DNA of 64,000 bases, from assembly GCA_001689495.1 (NCBI GenBank), contig LUJS01000042.1, positions 8,303-72,302 on the forward strand, in the 5' to 3' direction. The DNA comes from Bacteroidales bacterium M8 (lineage in GTDB: Bacteria; Bacteroidota; Bacteroidia; Bacteroidales; Muribaculaceae). The notes beneath the pieces were generated by a model. It saw only the letters and a program-made list of their open reading frames with translations, had not been told where the DNA came from and did not search any database. Below, one piece after another: positions 1-9,577 of the stretch (within the stretch, counting starts at the first letter, position 1; each line of letters starts with the position of its first letter). The position numbers were made by a program, and so were the translations under genes.

Positions 1-20
1 ACCAGCTGAACTACCACACC
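1..20 (-). tRNA. tRNA 5' end, cut by window edge (tRNA-Asp likely)
   Basis: Read on the minus strand, these bases give a 7-nt acceptor strand GGTGTGG, then TA, then GTTCAGCTGGT, the usual start of a D arm. The anticodon lies outside the window, so identity is not shown. The D-arm sequence resembles Bacteroidales tRNA-Asp. Confidence 0.7.
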
Positions 21-191
21 AAGGTTTTAGAGGTGCATCGGTTAGTTCCGTTTTGCGAGTGCAAAGTTAAGACCGTTTTTGATTCTGTGCAAATATTTTC
101 GGAAGAAATTTGCATTTTTATGTCACTTTCCGAAAAATAGAATAATAATTGGTCTGTTTCGCCCGGCAAAAACACCCGTTGGGAAGAAATG

Positions 192-223
192 TTTGGGGGT
201 GTGGGAGATTTTGCGTAATTTCG
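192..223 (+). promoter_or_regulatory. Putative promoter of the suf operon
   Basis: TTTG at 192-195, a 20-nt spacer, then TAATTTCG at 216-223, one base from the Bacteroidetes -7 consensus TAnnTTTG. It lies about 40 nt before the sufC start codon. The rest of the 21-264 interval is AT-rich and shows no gene. Confidence 0.55.
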
Positions 224-264
224 CGTTATAATTAAAGCAAACATATAACATACCCCTGAAATAT

Positions 265-1026
<762 letters not shown>

Positions 1027-1031
1027 CGGCC

Positions 1032-2384
1032 ATGCAGGACAACGCTCTCACACAATACATCAGGCTCTACGAGCAGAACGCCGCCGTGATAGACTCGCAC
1101 TCGGCTCCCGCTCTCAACCGCCTGCGCCCCGAGGCCCTCTCGGCCCTGCAGGGGGCCAAGCTGCCCACGCAGAAGACCGAGGGGTATGAGAAGACCTCGA
1201 TCGAGGCGATGTTCGCGCCCGATTATGGTGTCAACATCACCCGCGTCAACATTCCGGTAGATGTCGCCGCGTCGTTCCGCTGCGACGTGCCCAACCTCTC
1301 GACCCTCAACGCCGTTCTGGCCAACGATGCCTTCGTGCCCTCGGCCGGACTGGAGTCGAGGTTGCCCGAGGGTGTCACCTTCATGTCGCTTGCGCGCGCC
1401 GCGCGCGAGATGCCCGACCTCGTGGGCCGTCACTACGGCTCGCTGGCACCCCTGACGGACACTTCGGTGGCCCTGAACACGCTTCTGGCTCAGGATGGCG
1501 TCTTCATCCACATAGCCAAGGGCTGCCGCCCCGAGAAGGCCCTGCAGCTTGTCGAGATATTCTCGGCGCCGGTCGAGATCGCTGCGTTCCGCCGCGTGCT
1601 CATCGTGGTCGACGACGATGCCGAGCTGCGTCTGCTGCTGTGCGACCACACGCAGGAGCGCACGCGCCGTTTTCTGGCCTCGCGCGTCATCGAGATCGTC
1701 GCCGGGCACAACGCGCGCATAGAGATGTGTGCCGTCGAGGAGTCGTCGCCCCTCACATCGGTTCATTCGCGCCTCTTCATGGCCCTCGACGAGGGGGCGG
1801 AGGCCACGGTCAACTCGACCACCCTCATCTGCGGCAATACCCGCAACGAGTTCGACGTAGACCTGCGCGGCCCCCATGCCTCGGTGCGCCTGACCGGCAT
1901 GGCCATTGGCGGCGACGACATGCACATCGACAACAATTCGGCCATCACCCACACGGCACCTCATTGCCATTCGGACCAGCTGTTCAAGTATGTGCTCGAC
2001 GACAAGTCGACCGGAGCGTTCGAGGGCAGCATTCTCGTCCAGCCCTCGGCCCCCTTCACCGAGGCATATCAGAGCAACCGCAACATACTCGCGTCCAACG
2101 ACGCGCGCATGCACTGCAAGCCCCAGCTCATCATCTATAACGACGAGGTCAAGTGCAGCCACGGCGCCACCACGGGCCAGCTGGACACTGACGCGCTGTT
2201 CTACATGCAGCAGCGCGGCATCCCCGAGGCCGAGGCCCGCACCATGCTGATGCAGGCATTCATGGTCGACGTCATTGACACCGTGCGCATACCGGGCCTC
2301 AACGAGCGCCTGCGCCATCTCGTGGACCGCCGTTTCTCGGGTACCCTCGGCGACTGTCAGGGCTGCCGCGAGGTGAAAGGCTAA
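1032..2384 (+). CDS. sufD: Fe-S cluster assembly protein SufD
   Basis: SufD is the non-catalytic partner of SufB in the SufBC2D scaffold. The 450-residue product has a variable N-terminal half and the conserved beta-helical C-terminal core, including the motif KCSHGATTGQLD that occurs near the end of SufB/SufD proteins. The C-terminal RHLVDRRFSGTLGDC is followed by a Cys-Gly-Cys-like tail. It could be confused with SufB, but it lacks the long SufB N-terminal region and lies between sufC and sufS, the usual place of sufD. The start ATG is 5 nt after the sufC stop, so the genes are cotranscribed. Confidence 0.94.
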   Translation: MQDNALTQYIRLYEQNAAVIDSHSAPALNRLRPEALSALQGAKLPTQKTEGYEKTSIEAMFAPDYGVNITRVNIPVDVAASFRCDVPNLSTLNAVLANDAFVPSAGLESRLPEGVTFMSLARAAREMPDLVGRHYGSLAPLTDTSVALNTLLAQDGVFIHIAKGCRPEKALQLVEIFSAPVEIAAFRRVLIVVDDDAELRLLLCDHTQERTRRFLASRVIEIVAGHNARIEMCAVEESSPLTSVHSRLFMALDEGAEATVNSTTLICGNTRNEFDVDLRGPHASVRLTGMAIGGDDMHIDNNSAITHTAPHCHSDQLFKYVLDDKSTGAFEGSILVQPSAPFTEAYQSNRNILASNDARMHCKPQLIIYNDEVKCSHGATTGQLDTDALFYMQQRGIPEAEARTMLMQAFMVDVIDTVRIPGLNERLRHLVDRRFSGTLGDCQGCREVKG

Positions 2385-2385
2385 T

Positions 2386-2417
2386 CGGGTTAAAGGGTTA
2401 TGGGGTTATGAGGTTAT
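2386..2417 (+). repeat. GGTTAT-type degenerate tandem repeat between sufD and sufS
   Basis: The short gap between sufD and sufS holds four degenerate copies of a GGGTTAT unit. The same unit recurs at 21281-21490, 49990-50014 and 53541-53608. No inverted partner is present here. Confidence 0.7.
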
Positions 2418-2441
2418 TTCTTTAAGCTAAAATTTTATCAG

Positions 2442-3659
2442 ATGGACATTGAATATATCCGCTCGTTGTTTCCGATTCTGAGCCGGCAACTCTATGGCCG
2501 GCCTATGGTCTATCTCGACAACACTGCCACGTCGCAGACTCCGCGCGAGGTGGTCGATGCCATTGTCAGCGGATATACCACGACCAAGGCCAATGTCCAC
2601 CGCGGCGTACACACGCTGTCGCAGGAGGCCACCGAGCTTCAGGAGGCCGCGCGCGAGCGTGTCAGGGGCTACATCAACGCAGGCTCGACTGAGGAGATCA
2701 TCTTCACCCGCGGCACCACCGAGGCCCTCAACCTCGTCGCGTCGTCGTTTGGCGGCACGGTGCTGCACCGCGACGACGAGCTGATACTCACCGTCATGGA
2801 GCACCACGCCAACATCGTGCCGTGGCAGCTGATACAGAAGCTGATAGGTTTCAGGATACGTGTCGTACCCATCGACGCCGAGGGGCGTCTGGACCTCGAT
2901 GCATATCGCTCGCTCTTCAACGACCGCACCCGCCTCGTCTCGGTATGCCACGCCTCAAACGTGCTCGGCACCGTCAATCCCGTCAAGGAGATGATAGCCG
3001 AGGCCCACGGTCACGGCGTGCCCGTCGTGATAGACGGCGCGCAGTCGGCCCCCCACATGCGCATCGACGTGCGCGACCTCGATGCCGATTTCTATACGTT
3101 CTCGGCCCACAAGATGTATGGCCCCACGGGCGTGGGCGTGCTCTACGGCAAGAAAGAGCACCTCGAGAAGATGCCCGCATATCAGGGCGGTGGCGAGATG
3201 ATAGAGAGCGTGTCGTTCGAAAGGACCACCTTTGCGGCGCTGCCATACAAGTTCGAGGCCGGTACGCCCGACTTCATCGGCATAGCGGCCCTGCACAAGG
3301 CTATAGACTTCATGGAGAGGACGGGAGTCGACGAGATAGCCGCGCACGAGCACGACCTGCTCGAATATACCACCCGCCGCATGACCGAAGAGATACCCGG
3401 CATCCGCATCTTCGGCTCTGCGCCCGGCAAATGCGCCATCATATCGTTCCTGATAGGCAATGCACACCATTATGACACCGGCATGTTGCTCGACAAGCTG
3501 GGCATAGAGGTGCGCACGGGGCACCACTGCGCCCAGCCGCTGATGCACGCCCTCGGCGTCGAGGGCGTGGTGCGCGCGTCGTTTGGCGTCTACAACACCC
3601 GCGACGAAGCCGACAGGTTTGTCGATGCCCTGAAGAGGGTAGCGGCGATATTGGGGTGA
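2442..3659 (+). CDS. sufS: Cysteine desulfurase SufS
   Basis: A PLP-dependent class V aminotransferase-fold enzyme that removes sulfur from L-cysteine as an enzyme persulfide and supplies it to the SUF scaffold. The PLP lysine is Lys224 in TFSAHKMYGPTG. The persulfide cysteine is Cys363 in RTGHHCAQP, the group II (SufS/CsdA) pattern rather than IscS. The 405-residue length is normal. It ends the sufC-D-S run and is separated from sufD by a 57-nt gap containing GGTTAT repeats. No sufE or sufU follows on this strand; the next gene is convergent. Confidence 0.97.
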   Translation: MDIEYIRSLFPILSRQLYGRPMVYLDNTATSQTPREVVDAIVSGYTTTKANVHRGVHTLSQEATELQEAARERVRGYINAGSTEEIIFTRGTTEALNLVASSFGGTVLHRDDELILTVMEHHANIVPWQLIQKLIGFRIRVVPIDAEGRLDLDAYRSLFNDRTRLVSVCHASNVLGTVNPVKEMIAEAHGHGVPVVIDGAQSAPHMRIDVRDLDADFYTFSAHKMYGPTGVGVLYGKKEHLEKMPAYQGGGEMIESVSFERTTFAALPYKFEAGTPDFIGIAALHKAIDFMERTGVDEIAAHEHDLLEYTTRRMTEEIPGIRIFGSAPGKCAIISFLIGNAHHYDTGMLLDKLGIEVRTGHHCAQPLMHALGVEGVVRASFGVYNTRDEADRFVDALKRVAAILG

Positions 3660-3667
3660 GCCGGAAA

Positions 3668-3714
3668 TAGTTGGACTAGTTATTCTAGTTGAACTAGATC
3701 AACTAGACCAACTA
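3668..3714. terminator. Inverted repeat between convergent sufS and yraN
   Basis: TAGTTGGACTAGTT at 3668-3681 pairs with AACTAGACCAACTA at 3701-3714 with one mismatch. The arms are made of CTAGTTGGA-like units, as also seen at 35954-35989. There is no clear T-run. A bidirectional terminator role is inferred from the position between convergent stops. Confidence 0.55.
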
Positions 3715-3717
3715 TCA

Positions 3718-4080
3718 TCACATCATCCCCGGGAAAAATGCATCGGGGATGTGTTCTATCCTGTATTTCTCGGGAGTTCCGATGACCAGTATTATGTCAA
3801 ACTGCGGCTGCAGGGGGATGGCAAAGTCGCGCATGTATGCGTCGGCGGCGCGCACCAGACGCGCCCGCTTGCGCCGGTCCACGGCTTCGAGCGGGTCCAC
3901 GTAGTCGGTGCGCCGGGTCTTGACCTCGACAAAGCATATTATATCGTCGCGCATGGCTATGAAGTCTATCTCCACGCCGCCATAGCGCGTGTTCTCGCCC
4001 GCCACGGCATAGCCGCGGGCAATCAGGTACTCGCGGGCCACCTGCTCGCCCCAGAGGCCGAGATCGTTATGATCGGCCAT
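3718..4080 (-). CDS. YraN family protein (UPF0102), nuclease-like fold
   Basis: A 120-residue cytosolic protein of the YraN/UPF0102 family, whose members have a restriction-endonuclease-like fold and no settled function. The family pattern is visible: GEQVAREYL near the N terminus, then [13 protein letters not shown], then FVEVKTR, which supplies the acidic and lysine residues of a PD-(D/E)xK-like site. Its start overlaps the 3' end of obgE by 14 nt, so it is likely translated from the same message as obgE. Confidence 0.9.
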   Translation of the reverse strand: MADHNDLGLWGEQVAREYLIARGYAVAGENTRYGGVEIDFIAMRDDIICFVEVKTRRTDYVDPLEAVDRRKRARLVRAADAYMRDFAIPLQPQFDIILVIGTPEKYRIEHIPDAFFPGMM

Positions 4081-5290
4081 CGGGGTCGTCGTCCTCGTCG
4101 TTCACGCCATACTCCCAGTCGAGGTTCTCGGGCTCGCCGTCGGCGTCGTCCCAGTCCTCCTCGTCATAGTCATAATATTCCTCGTCATCCTCCTCGGGCG
4201 CGGGCGCGTTCTCGAATATGAACTCGTCCTCCTCGCGCACGCGGTGATGGCCGTCGAGGGGGCGGTGCGTGATGGGGTTGACCTCGATGCGGTTGCGCTC
4301 GTCGTTGATTTCGGCCCACAGCATGTCCTTGAGCTCGGTGATGCCGAGTCCGGTGACTGCCGAGATGAACACGTGGGGTATCCCCTCGGGCAGCGTGGGC
4401 TCTATCTCGGCCATCAGTTCGCTGTCCAGCATATCGCTCTTGGATATTGCCAGCACGCGGGGCTTGTCGGCGAGCTGCGGGTTGAACTTCTCGAGCTCGG
4501 CCGAGAGGATTTCATACTGCTCTTTGATGTCGTCGGCATCGGCGGGGACCATGAACAGCAGCACGGCGTTGCGCTCGATGTGGCGCAGGAAACGGAGTCC
4601 AAGGCCCTTGCCCTCGCTGGCGCCCTCGATGATGCCGGGGATGTCAGCCATGACGAACGAGCGCCCCGAACGATAGTCGACGATGCCGAGCTGAGGCTCC
4701 ATGGTGGTGAAGGGATAGTCGGCTATCTTGGGCCTTGCAGCCGAGATGGCCGAGAGCAGCGTGGACTTGCCCGCGTTGGGGAATCCCACCAGACCAACGT
4801 CGGCCAGCAGCTTCAGCTCCATGATGATGCTCTTCTCGATGGCAGGCTCGCCGGGCTGGGCATAGCGAGGGGTGCGGTTGGTGGCGCTCTTGAAGTGCCA
4901 GTTGCCCAGACCGCCGCGGCCGCCGCGCAGCAGCTTCACCTCTTCGCCGTCCTCGGTGACCTCGCAGAGAAACTCGCCCGAGTCGGCGTCGAAGACCACG
5001 GTGCCGCAGGGCACGTCGACGATGACGTCCTCGCCGTCCTTGCCGAACGAGCGTCCGCCCGAGCCGCTCTGGCCGTTGCCGGCAAAGATGTGGCGGCGAT
5101 AGCGCAGCGGCAGCAGTGTCCACATGTGCGAGTTGCCGCGGAGTATGATGTGGCCTCCGCGGCCGCCGTCGCCCCCGTCGGGACCACCCTTGGGAACATA
5201 TTTTGCACGGTAGAAATGGCGCGAGCCGGCGCCACCCTTGCCTGAGCGGCAAAGCACTTTAACGTAGTCTATGAAATTGGAGTCTGCCAT
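4067..5290 (-). CDS. obgE: GTPase ObgE/CgtA
   Basis: Obg is an essential GTPase linked to 50S ribosome assembly and stress control. The glycine-rich Obg fold is clear at the N terminus ([22 protein letters not shown]). The G domain has P-loop GFPNAGKST (169-177), DIPG (216-219) and a SKSD nucleotide-specificity motif. The last 60 or so residues are very acidic and rich in Asp, Glu and Tyr, a lineage-variable Obg tail. The length of 407 residues is usual. Adenylate kinase, a frequent neighbour in related genomes, is not adjacent here. Downstream yraN overlaps its stop. Confidence 0.96.
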   Translation of the reverse strand: MADSNFIDYVKVLCRSGKGGAGSRHFYRAKYVPKGGPDGGDGGRGGHIILRGNSHMWTLLPLRYRRHIFAGNGQSGSGGRSFGKDGEDVIVDVPCGTVVFDADSGEFLCEVTEDGEEVKLLRGGRGGLGNWHFKSATNRTPRYAQPGEPAIEKSIIMELKLLADVGLVGFPNAGKSTLLSAISAARPKIADYPFTTMEPQLGIVDYRSGRSFVMADIPGIIEGASEGKGLGLRFLRHIERNAVLLFMVPADADDIKEQYEILSAELEKFNPQLADKPRVLAISKSDMLDSELMAEIEPTLPEGIPHVFISAVTGLGITELKDMLWAEINDERNRIEVNPITHRPLDGHHRVREEDEFIFENAPAPEEDDEEYYDYDEEDWDDADGEPENLDWEYGVNDEDDDPDGRS

Positions 5291-5354
5291 GATCGGTAGT
5301 TGTATTTTTGTTTTAGTCCTATAAGACTATAAGTCTTCGGGAGCTTGTAAAGTT

Positions 5355-6407
5355 TTAGTCTTTCGAGAAATTCATCAGCTCGCAGGCGTGGGCATAGTCG
5401 GCGGGCGACCCTATGTCTATCCACGTGCCCGAGATGGGGAAGTAGCTGACCCTGTGCCCGTCGGCAATGGCCTGCTCGATGAAGTCGGTGGCGTCGGTGC
5501 GTCCCGACCCCGGGAGCGCGCGCAGCAGCCGGTTGGAGATGACGTATATGCCGGCGTTGGCATAATAGGCATACGAGGGCTTTTCCTCGAGTCCGCGTAC
5601 CGCCGACCCCTCGGTGGTGAGGATGGCGTATGGCACGGACACGTTGTATGGTATCGCCGCTATGGTGATGTCGGCCCCCTCGCGGCGGTGGTGCAGGTAG
5701 AGGTCCTCGAACGACACCGTGGTGAGCAGGTCGGCGTTCATCACCACCGTGTCGCCCTCGGCGGGTATGTCGCAGAGGGCCGCCGAGCCTATGGTGCCCA
5801 TCGGCTCGGACTCGCGCACGGTACGCACGCGGGGCTCGGAGGCGGCAAAGTGGGCCTCGAGCTTCTCGGCCATATAGTTGACGGTCACGCTGACGTTGCC
5901 CACGCCCATGCGGTGCAGGGCGCCGATGTTATAGTCTATGATGGCCCTGTCGCCCACGGGCAGCAACGGCTTGGGGGTGGTGAGGGTGAGCGGACGCAGG
6001 CGTTCGCCCTTGCCGCCGGCCATGAGTATGGCACCGAGGGGGAGCCTGTTGGGGGTCTCGACTGTGTCGATGATGTCGGTGAGGCGACCGTCGGGGTCGG
6101 TGACGGGGATGAGGCGTATGCCGCGCAGGCGCAGCGAGCGTATCTTCTCGACATCCTCGTCGCCCCGCTCGACGTGACCGAACGAGGTGTGCATGGCCTC
6201 GCTGACGGGGGCTGTCAGGGGCACCCCGCGCACCAGTGCGCGGCGCAGGTCGCCGTCGGTGACGGTGCCGCGCACGTGTCGGCCGTCATCCACGGCCACG
6301 AGGGTCATCGACGCCCCCGAGGGGAGCGAGTTGAGCCTGTCGAGCGCGCCCGACAGGGGCATGCCGCAGGGCACGGCGTGGAGTTCGAGGCGTTTTCTGC
6401 TATCCAT
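5355..6407 (-). CDS. CBS-pair nucleotidyltransferase, PtmE-like
   Basis: The N-terminal 120 residues form two CBS motifs. From about residue 125 a sugar-phosphate nucleotidyltransferase domain starts with LMAGGKGERLRPLT and TTPKPLLPV. This architecture matches Campylobacter PtmE, which makes GDP-glucosamine for legionaminate synthesis, and related sugar guanylyltransferases. It is the last gene of a coupled trio: its ATG overlaps the end of the cytidylyltransferase gene by 8 nt. The substrate is inferred from the neighbours; a general mannose-1-phosphate-type guanylyltransferase is the alternative. CBS domains suggest control by an adenine nucleotide, which is not shown here. Confidence 0.8.
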   Translation of the reverse strand: MDSRKRLELHAVPCGMPLSGALDRLNSLPSGASMTLVAVDDGRHVRGTVTDGDLRRALVRGVPLTAPVSEAMHTSFGHVERGDEDVEKIRSLRLRGIRLIPVTDPDGRLTDIIDTVETPNRLPLGAILMAGGKGERLRPLTLTTPKPLLPVGDRAIIDYNIGALHRMGVGNVSVTVNYMAEKLEAHFAASEPRVRTVRESEPMGTIGSAALCDIPAEGDTVVMNADLLTTVSFEDLYLHHRREGADITIAAIPYNVSVPYAILTTEGSAVRGLEEKPSYAYYANAGIYVISNRLLRALPGSGRTDATDFIEQAIADGHRVSYFPISGTWIDIGSPADYAHACELMNFSKD

Positions 6408-7086
6408 GGCGCATTAGTGTTTCGGCTATGGTCCAATCGAGCGGCGTGTCGAGGTCGGTGCTCCTCTCGGCGGGCATCTCGACCGGGATGCGGCGTCCGA
6501 AGGCCCCGAGGGGCATGGCGCGCAGCGAGGCCGGGTTGATGACATAGACGGCTCCGTTCATCTGCCATGCGGGGGGCGCCTCCTGACGGCGGGTTATCAG
6601 TCCGTCCCCTTTCGAGACATGCAGATAGCCCTCGGGCGTGGTCTCGAAGCAGTCGTAATAGGGGTTGCAGGGCGCGGCGCACACGGTCACGGCCATGTCG
6701 CAGTCGGGGGTGTAGGCCGCGAGACAGCGGGCCACGTCATCGGCGGTGCGCAGGGGCGACGTGGGCTGCAACAGCACCACGCAGTCATATCCGATACCCT
6801 CGCGGTCGGCCCAGTCCATGACGTCGAGCATCACCTCGCGCGAGCCCACGCTGTCGCCTCCGAGCGCGGCGGGACGGGTGTAGGGCACCTCGAGACCCGA
6901 GTGCGTGCGGGCCGTGTCGGCGATCTTCGGGTCGTCGGTCGACAGGATGATGCGGCTGTCGGGGGCGACCTCGCGGGCCGCCTCGATCGAATAGTGTATC
7001 AGCGGATGCCCGCAGAACTCCTTGATGTTCTTGCCGGGTATCCCCTTGCTGCCGCCGCGGGCGGGTATTATGACGAGAGGGGTCAT
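6400..7086 (-). CDS. CMP-nonulosonate (NeuA/LegF-like) cytidylyltransferase
   Basis: A 228-residue acylneuraminate cytidylyltransferase-family enzyme that would join CTP and a nonulosonic acid to give a CMP-sugar. It opens with IIPARGGSKGIPGKN, the nucleotide-binding loop of the family, and has LLQPTSPLRT near residue 105 and RRQEAPP near 167. The ATG at 7086 overlaps the neuC-like stop as ATGA. A longer open frame upstream of this ATG runs through the neuC-like gene in another frame and is not coding. With its neighbours it points to a CMP-legionaminate or CMP-sialate product; which one cannot be decided from the sequence. Confidence 0.9.
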   Translation of the reverse strand: MTPLVIIPARGGSKGIPGKNIKEFCGHPLIHYSIEAAREVAPDSRIILSTDDPKIADTARTHSGLEVPYTRPAALGGDSVGSREVMLDVMDWADREGIGYDCVVLLQPTSPLRTADDVARCLAAYTPDCDMAVTVCAAPCNPYYDCFETTPEGYLHVSKGDGLITRRQEAPPAWQMNGAVYVINPASLRAMPLGAFGRRIPVEMPAERSTDLDTPLDWTIAETLMRHG

Positions 7087-8246
7087 ATATCGTGAAATTT
7101 CTTGTGTCTGAGTGTGTCGAGCGGAGTCTCGGCTATGGCCCTGACCATGATGTCGAGGGTGTCGGCCTTGGCGTATGGGTTGGGCGAGGTGCGGGCGGTC
7201 TCCTGACCCTCGGGTGTGAGGGCCGAGGCTATGGCGCCGGCAATCTCGTCGGTCGAGTCGCCGCAGTGTATCACCGACGGGCCCGCGAGGCGTCCGCGCT
7301 GGCGCATGCCGACATCGACGGTCGGTATGCCCATCGAGGGTACCTCGACTATGCCGCTCGACGAGTTGCCCACCACTGCCGACACGCACTCGAGCGCCGT
7401 GATGTAGCGGGCGCGCCCCAGCGAGGGTATCACCCTGACCCTGTCGGGCCGTTCGGCTGCATGTCGCTCTATCATCTCGATGATGACGCGGCCCCGGGCG
7501 TCGTTGTTGGGATATGTGATGAGTACGTGGCTGTCGGGAAAGCGGTCGAGGGCATCGAGCAGCGCGCGGCAGCGCACGGCGGGGTCCTCGGGGTCGAGCG
7601 TGGCGGGATGATATGTCACCAGCAGCGAGCCCTCGGGCAGGGTGAAGCCTATCGACTCCTCGAGCTCGCGGCGGGTCATGCGCGGGGCGTGGAGCATGTT
7701 CCACACGCCTATGGCGCCGGTGTTGATGACGCGGCCGGGCTCCTCGCCCATCGCCACGACGCGGCGGCGGTATGGCTCGGTGGCCGTGAGGTGGAGCGAG
7801 GCCATCTTGGTGATGGCGTGGCGGATGGAGTCGTCGACGGCTCCCTCCGAGATCTCGCCTCCGGCTATGTGCACGATCGGCGTCCCGGTCATCAGCGCGG
7901 CCGTGGCCGTGGCCAGCATCTCGAACCGGTCGCCCAGAATGACGATGAGGTCGGGACGCAGTCGCGTCAGCTCGCGTGCCATCCCCTCCATGCACCCCGA
8001 CATGGCCTTGACGGTGGCGAGTGGGGTGTCGGTGTCGACCGGCATCTCCACGCGCACCACGTCTGCAAAGCCGTCGGCCTCTATCTCGCGGATGGTGTCG
8101 CCATACTCGGGTATCAGGTGCATGTTGGTGGCGAGGATGCTGACCTCGCAGTCTGGGCGCGACGCAAGGCCGCGTGCCACCGGACTGAGCAGTCCCCAGT
8201 CGGCGCGAGTGCCTGTGGCTATGGCTATGGTGCGTTTGTCGGGCAT
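7083..8246 (-). CDS. Hydrolysing UDP-sugar 2-epimerase (NeuC/LegG-like)
   Basis: A 387-residue member of the UDP-GlcNAc 2-epimerase family, hydrolysing branch. It begins with IAIATGTRADWGLLSPV, where TGTRADWG is the NeuC-type signature. It has a central ILGDRFEM with HIAGGEISEGAVDDSIRHAI, and GNSSSGIVEVPSMGIPTVD near the C terminus. It would release ManNAc or the 2,4-diacetamido analogue from a UDP-sugar as the first committed step toward a nonulosonic acid. The start ATG overlaps the yggS stop by one base (TGATG). The synthase (NeuB/LegI) and the dehydratase and aminotransferase of the legionaminate route are not in the window. Confidence 0.92.
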   Translation of the reverse strand: MPDKRTIAIATGTRADWGLLSPVARGLASRPDCEVSILATNMHLIPEYGDTIREIEADGFADVVRVEMPVDTDTPLATVKAMSGCMEGMARELTRLRPDLIVILGDRFEMLATATAALMTGTPIVHIAGGEISEGAVDDSIRHAITKMASLHLTATEPYRRRVVAMGEEPGRVINTGAIGVWNMLHAPRMTRRELEESIGFTLPEGSLLVTYHPATLDPEDPAVRCRALLDALDRFPDSHVLITYPNNDARGRVIIEMIERHAAERPDRVRVIPSLGRARYITALECVSAVVGNSSSGIVEVPSMGIPTVDVGMRQRGRLAGPSVIHCGDSTDEIAGAIASALTPEGQETARTSPNPYAKADTLDIMVRAIAETPLDTLRHKKFHDI

Positions 8247-8914
8247 CAGTATTCCCTTTCTCCGAAAATTGTGGTGCCTACCCTTATCATGTTGGCTCCC
8301 TCCTCGACGGCCACGGGCCAGTCGTGGCTCATGCCCATGCTGACGACCCTGAACGCGGGGTCTGAGGCAAAGACACTCTCCTTGAGCCTGTCGAAGACGG
8401 CGCGTATGTCGCGGAAGTCGCGGCGTATGCGCTCGTCGTCGTCGGTGTTGGATGCCATTCCCATGACGCCTGCTATGCGCACGGCCTTGAGCGCGGCCAC
8501 ACGCCCGGGCGTCAGATATTCGATGAGCTCGTCGGGGGTGAATCCGAACTTGGTCTCCTCCTGTGCCACGTGCAGTTGCATCAGCACCTCTACGGTGCGG
8601 CCCGTCTTGGCGGCCTCGGCGTCGACGGCCTCGAGCAGGCGGGGCGAGTCGATGCTGTGTATCAGCGATGCATGGGGCACCACGACGCGCACCTTGTTGG
8701 TCTGGAGATGGCCTATGAAGTGCCACTCGATGTCGTCGGGCAGTTGGGTGGCCTTTGTGGCCATCTCGTTGGCACGGCTCTCGCCGAACACCCTCTGGCC
8801 GGCGTCGTATGCCTCGCGCAGTGCCTCGACCGGGTGAAATTTCGACACGGCCACCAGTTCGACCCCCGCGGGGAGGGCCGAGCGCAATTCGTTGATGTTG
8901 GCGGTTATGGACAT
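8246..8914 (-). CDS. YggS family PLP-binding protein (PLP homeostasis)
   Basis: A 222-residue single-domain TIM-barrel protein of the YggS/PROSC family, which binds PLP and helps keep vitamin B6 levels balanced without known catalysis. The PLP lysine is in [10 protein letters not shown] near residue 25. [14 protein letters not shown] and [26 protein letters not shown] residues near the end are present. The chosen start is the ATG at 8914; the frame stays open upstream only because it runs through the GGGAATT repeat, which reads as repeated Pro-Asn-Ser-Gln. Its stop touches the neuC-like start, so it leads the nonulosonate trio. Confidence 0.93.
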   Translation of the reverse strand: MSITANINELRSALPAGVELVAVSKFHPVEALREAYDAGQRVFGESRANEMATKATQLPDDIEWHFIGHLQTNKVRVVVPHASLIHSIDSPRLLEAVDAEAAKTGRTVEVLMQLHVAQEETKFGFTPDELIEYLTPGRVAALKAVRIAGVMGMASNTDDDERIRRDFRDIRAVFDRLKESVFASDPAFRVVSMGMSHDWPVAVEEGANMIRVGTTIFGEREY

Positions 8915-8923
8915 GGGGTGTTT

Positions 8924-9107
8924 AATTGGGAATTGGGAGTTGGGAATTGGGAATGGGGAATGGGGAATTGGGAATTGGGAGTTGGGAATTGGGAGTTGGG
9001 AGTTGGGAATTGGGAATTGGCAATGTATTGTTATAATCTTAATAATTCCCAATTCCCAATTCCCCATTCCCAATTAATACCCCCCCATTCCCCATTCCCA
9101 ATTGATT
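8924..9107. repeat. GGGAATT tandem array facing an inverted ATTCCC array
   Basis: About 100 bp (8924-9023) made of degenerate GGGAATT/GGGAGTT units is followed, after about 15 bp of unrelated sequence, by CCCAATT/CCCCATT units at 9039-9107, i.e. the inverted complement. The two arms could pair imperfectly over most of their length. It lies between yggS and the DUF4494 gene on the same strand. No spacers of CRISPR type are present. Confidence 0.85.
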
Positions 9108-9552
9108 AATCGTTTTTCTTCCCGCTCAGGTCTGCCTCGTAGACATCCATGATGGCGGTTTCCTGTATGGTGTTGATCTCGAAGTCGGCCATGGTGCCCT
9201 TCATGCCCTCCATGAAGTGGTCGTATGCCTCCTTGAACGAGTCGGCCGATACGAGATACTGCGAGATTGATTTCTTCTCGACGGCGGTCTTCTCGTCGAG
9301 GGTGATGAAGGCGGCCTTGACCAGATACCACTTGTCGCCGGTATACTGCTGGAAGATTTCGGCGATGCGTGTTATCTTGACTGCCGAGATGGTGAATTCT
9401 GACGTGAAGTGTGCCACCTCTTCCGAGATGCGGGCCTCGGCCTCGGTGAACGAGAGTGCATCGACCATGAATGCTTCGGTCACTTTCTTTATCGACCCGT
9501 TGTCCATGGTCTTGTCATAGCGGACTTTGGTTTCAAACCACATTGATGCCAT
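9106..9552 (-). CDS. DUF4494 family protein
   Basis: A 148-residue protein recognised as the Bacteroidetes DUF4494 family ([16 protein letters not shown] at the start, then [17 protein letters not shown] and [15 protein letters not shown]). The family has no established function. No signal peptide or membrane segment is seen, so it is probably cytosolic. It is followed downstream by the GGGAATT array and then yggS, and preceded by the tonB-like gene 25 nt upstream on the same strand. The stop overlaps the end of the repeat array. Confidence 0.88.
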   Translation of the reverse strand: MASMWFETKVRYDKTMDNGSIKKVTEAFMVDALSFTEAEARISEEVAHFTSEFTISAVKITRIAEIFQQYTGDKWYLVKAAFITLDEKTAVEKKSISQYLVSADSFKEAYDHFMEGMKGTMADFEINTIQETAIMDVYEADLSGKKND

Positions 9553-9577
9553 ATTTGTCTTACTTTTTTACTGTGTT

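Noticed and set aside
8915..9073. N-terminal extension of YggS
   Set aside because: The added residues are only translated GGGAATT repeats.
8924..9107. CRISPR-like array
   Set aside because: The units are short, directly adjacent and degenerate, with no unique spacers and no cas genes nearby.
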